Below are positions 47,903 to 49,488 of a stretch of 49,488 nt of DNA, piece after piece (position 1 is the stretch's first letter; each line of letters opens with the position of its first letter). A model generated the notes under the pieces. The model saw nothing but the letters and a program-made list of their open reading frames with translations, did not search any database and was not told the origin of the DNA. Origin of the DNA: Xanthobacteraceae bacterium (GTDB taxonomy: Bacteria > Pseudomonadota > Alphaproteobacteria > Rhizobiales > Xanthobacteraceae). The stretch covers positions 1 to 49,488 of the forward strand of contig JANQIP010000046.1 of assembly GCA_028282095.1 (NCBI GenBank). The letters are read 5' to 3'. Position numbers and translations under genes: made by a program.

Positions 47903-48832
47903 GTGGCTCAATATGTAGGTCCGGTCCTGTTCGCGCTGTTCCTGTGGTGGTTCAGCACCGGACTGATACTGTGGCTCGACGGCCTGCCGCGGCGCACTTA
48001 TCGCTGGAGCATGCTGGGCGCCAGCGTAATTCTTGTCGTTTCGCTGCTTGCGTTGTTTACGACCCGCGCCGACGAGACCATCAGCGGCGCCTATATCGCC
48101 TTCACCAGCGGATTGCTGGTCTGGGGCTTCAATGAGATCGCCTTCCTGATGGGCTATGCGACCGGGCCGCGCACCGATCCATGCCGCCCCGGATGCAAAG
48201 GCTGGCGTCACGTCGGCCATGCGGTGGGAACCATCCTCTATCACGAGCTCGCAATCATCGCGTCGGCGGCCGTGATTGCCGCAATCACTTGGGACGCGCC
48301 GAACCAGGTCGGCCTGTGGACCTTCTTGGTCCTCTGGGTCATGCGGCTGAGCTCGAAGCTCAACGTGTTTCTCGGCGTTCCCAACCTGACGGAAGAGTTC
48401 CTTCCCGACCACCTCGCCTATATGAAGAGCTTCTTCCGCAAGCGGCCGATGAACGGTCTGTTTCCCATTGCGGTCACCGCCGCAACGGCGCTCGCCGCGC
48501 TCATCGTCTATGCGGCGGCGACCGCGGCAACGCCTTTCGAAGCGGCGAGCTACACCTTCATTGCCGCCCTGCTGGCGCTTGCGATCGTCGAGCACTGGTT
48601 CCTGGTGCTGCCGATATCGATCGTGCCGCTGTGGCGTTGGGGATTGCGAACGCATGTCGACGCAGAGCCGGTCGACCTTGCGCGCGGGTCGCAGACATCG
48701 GGCGAACATGAACCGCCCGCCGAGGACGACCCGCGGACACCCGAAAACCACTGGTTTTCAGAATGGTTCGAAGCCTGTCACGCACGGCTTCGTTCGCACG
48801 AGGAGCGCGTACGCGCCGAGTTCAGCCGATAG
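47903..48832 (+). CDS. puhE: PuhE, photosynthetic complex assembly protein
   Basis: A 309-residue protein with about seven membrane spans (DUF3623). In Rhodobacter, loss of puhE alters reaction-centre and bacteriochlorophyll levels. It has LFALFLWWFSTGLILWLDGL, FNEIAFLMGYATGP and HVGHAVGTILYHELAII. LWVMRLSSKLNVFLGVPN and a cytoplasmic C-terminal tail of about 50 residues follow. It starts with GTG after GGAGG and stands between acsF and hemA, the normal place. Confidence 0.95.
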   Translation: MAQYVGPVLFALFLWWFSTGLILWLDGLPRRTYRWSMLGASVILVVSLLALFTTRADETISGAYIAFTSGLLVWGFNEIAFLMGYATGPRTDPCRPGCKGWRHVGHAVGTILYHELAIIASAAVIAAITWDAPNQVGLWTFLVLWVMRLSSKLNVFLGVPNLTEEFLPDHLAYMKSFFRKRPMNGLFPIAVTAATALAALIVYAAATAATPFEAASYTFIAALLALAIVEHWFLVLPISIVPLWRWGLRTHVDAEPVDLARGSQTSGEHEPPAEDDPRTPENHWFSEWFEACHARLRSHEERVRAEFSR

Positions 48833-48844
48833 TTGGAGAGGACC

Positions 48845-49488
48845 ATGGATTACGAGACCTTCTTCCGTACGCAGCTCGACGGTCTGCGCCGCGAGGGCCG
48901 CTATCGCGTGTTCACCGATATCGAACGGCATGCCGGCGATTTCCCGCACGCGACCCATTACACCGCGGCGGGAAAGACCTGCGAGGTCACGGTTTGGTGC
49001 TCGAACGACTATCTCGGCATGGGCCAGCACCCGGACGTGATCGCCGCGATGCACGAGGCGCTCGACCGTTGCGGCGCCGGCGCCGGCGGCACCCGCAATA
49101 TTTCTGGCACCAACCACTATCACGTCCTGCTGGAGCAGGAGCTCGCCGATCTGCACGGCAAGGAAGCGGCGCTTCTGTTCACCTCCGGCTATGTGTCGAA
49201 CTGGGCAGGGCTTAGCACGCTCGCGTCCGGCATGCCCGGATGCGTCATCTTCTCTGACGCACTCAATCACGCCTCGATGATCGAGGGCATCCGCCACAGC
49301 GGCGCGCAGAAGCGCATCTTCCAGCACAACGATCCCGAGGATCTCGACCGCAAGCTCAGCGCCGTCGATCCGGCCTGCCCCAAGCTCGTCGCCTTCGAGT
49401 CGGTCTACTCCATGGACGGCGACATCGCGCCGATCGAGGAGCTTTGCGACGTCGCCGACGCCCACAACGCCATGACCTATCTCGACGA
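48845..49488 (+). CDS. hemA: 5-aminolevulinate synthase (partial, runs off the window)
   Basis: The first 214 codons of a PLP enzyme that condenses glycine and succinyl-CoA to 5-aminolevulinate, the first step of tetrapyrrole synthesis. [20 protein letters not shown] is the family start. [14 protein letters not shown] and [20 protein letters not shown] follow, then [14 protein letters not shown] and [12 protein letters not shown]. The PLP lysine would lie beyond the end. GGAGAGG precedes the ATG, 12 bases after puhE. A copy inside the cluster lets pigment demand drive precursor supply. Confidence 0.96.
   Translation, partial: MDYETFFRTQLDGLRREGRYRVFTDIERHAGDFPHATHYTAAGKTCEVTVWCSNDYLGMGQHPDVIAAMHEALDRCGAGAGGTRNISGTNHYHVLLEQELADLHGKEAALLFTSGYVSNWAGLSTLASGMPGCVIFSDALNHASMIEGIRHSGAQKRIFQHNDPEDLDRKLSAVDPACPKLVAFESVYSMDGDIAPIEELCDVADAHNAMTYLD

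Overview
This window is most of a photosynthesis gene cluster (PGC) from a purple anoxygenic phototroph of the Alphaproteobacteria. Several features point to a Hyphomicrobiales lineage related to Rhodopseudomonas, Bradyrhizobium, Rhodoplanes or Blastochloris. These are the gene order, a bacteriophytochrome beside a second ppsR, and dense GATCATG-type palindromic repeats. The LH1 alpha polypeptide resembles the Blastochloris/Rhodoplanes type by memory. The exact genus cannot be named from the sequence alone.

Layout. Positions 1-1650 hold a glnK gene, repeats and a decayed fragment resembling the reaction-centre cytochrome gene pufC. Positions 1653-10044 (minus strand) are the classical superoperon crtEF-bchCXYZ-pufQBA, but it stops after pufA with no pufLM. 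Positions 10172-12582 (plus) are crtD and crtC. Positions 12772-16221 (minus) are crtI, crtB, a small unknown gene and bchJ. Positions 16464-27722 (minus) hold a DUF3422 gene, bchO, an alpha/beta hydrolase, bchD, bchI, a bacteriophytochrome gene (bphP) and a first ppsR paralogue. These genes are separated by repeat-rich gaps. Positions 27971-34682 (minus) are a compact run: aerR/ppaA, the second ppsR, bchG, a pucC-family gene, bchP, tspO and a small membrane protein. Positions 35033-49488 (plus) are the second superoperon: bchFNBHLM-lhaA-puhAB-(small gene)-acsF-puhE-hemA. Most of its junctions overlap by a few bases, and hemA runs off the window.

How the genes work together. hemA makes 5-aminolevulinate. 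bchHDI, bchM, acsF, bchNBL, bchF, bchXYZ, bchC, bchG and bchP carry protoporphyrin IX to phytylated bacteriochlorophyll. crtEBICDF make carotenoids of the spirilloxanthin series; no crtA is seen. pufBA, puhA, lhaA, puhB and puhE supply or assemble the LH1-RC core. Control is supplied by two PpsR repressors, an AerR/PpaA-type cobalamin protein, a PAS-ending bacteriophytochrome and TspO. PpsR-type operators (TGT-N12-ACA) are visible upstream of bchC, between crtE and crtD, and upstream of crtI.

The main oddities are: the missing pufLM with a heme-less pufC relic; an apparently missing puhC with a 29-codon remnant; a cysteine-free PpsR beside the phytochrome; three overlapping PpsR-like boxes; and a two-hairpin repeat family that sits at the 3' ends of minus-strand genes and supplies stop codons to several of them.
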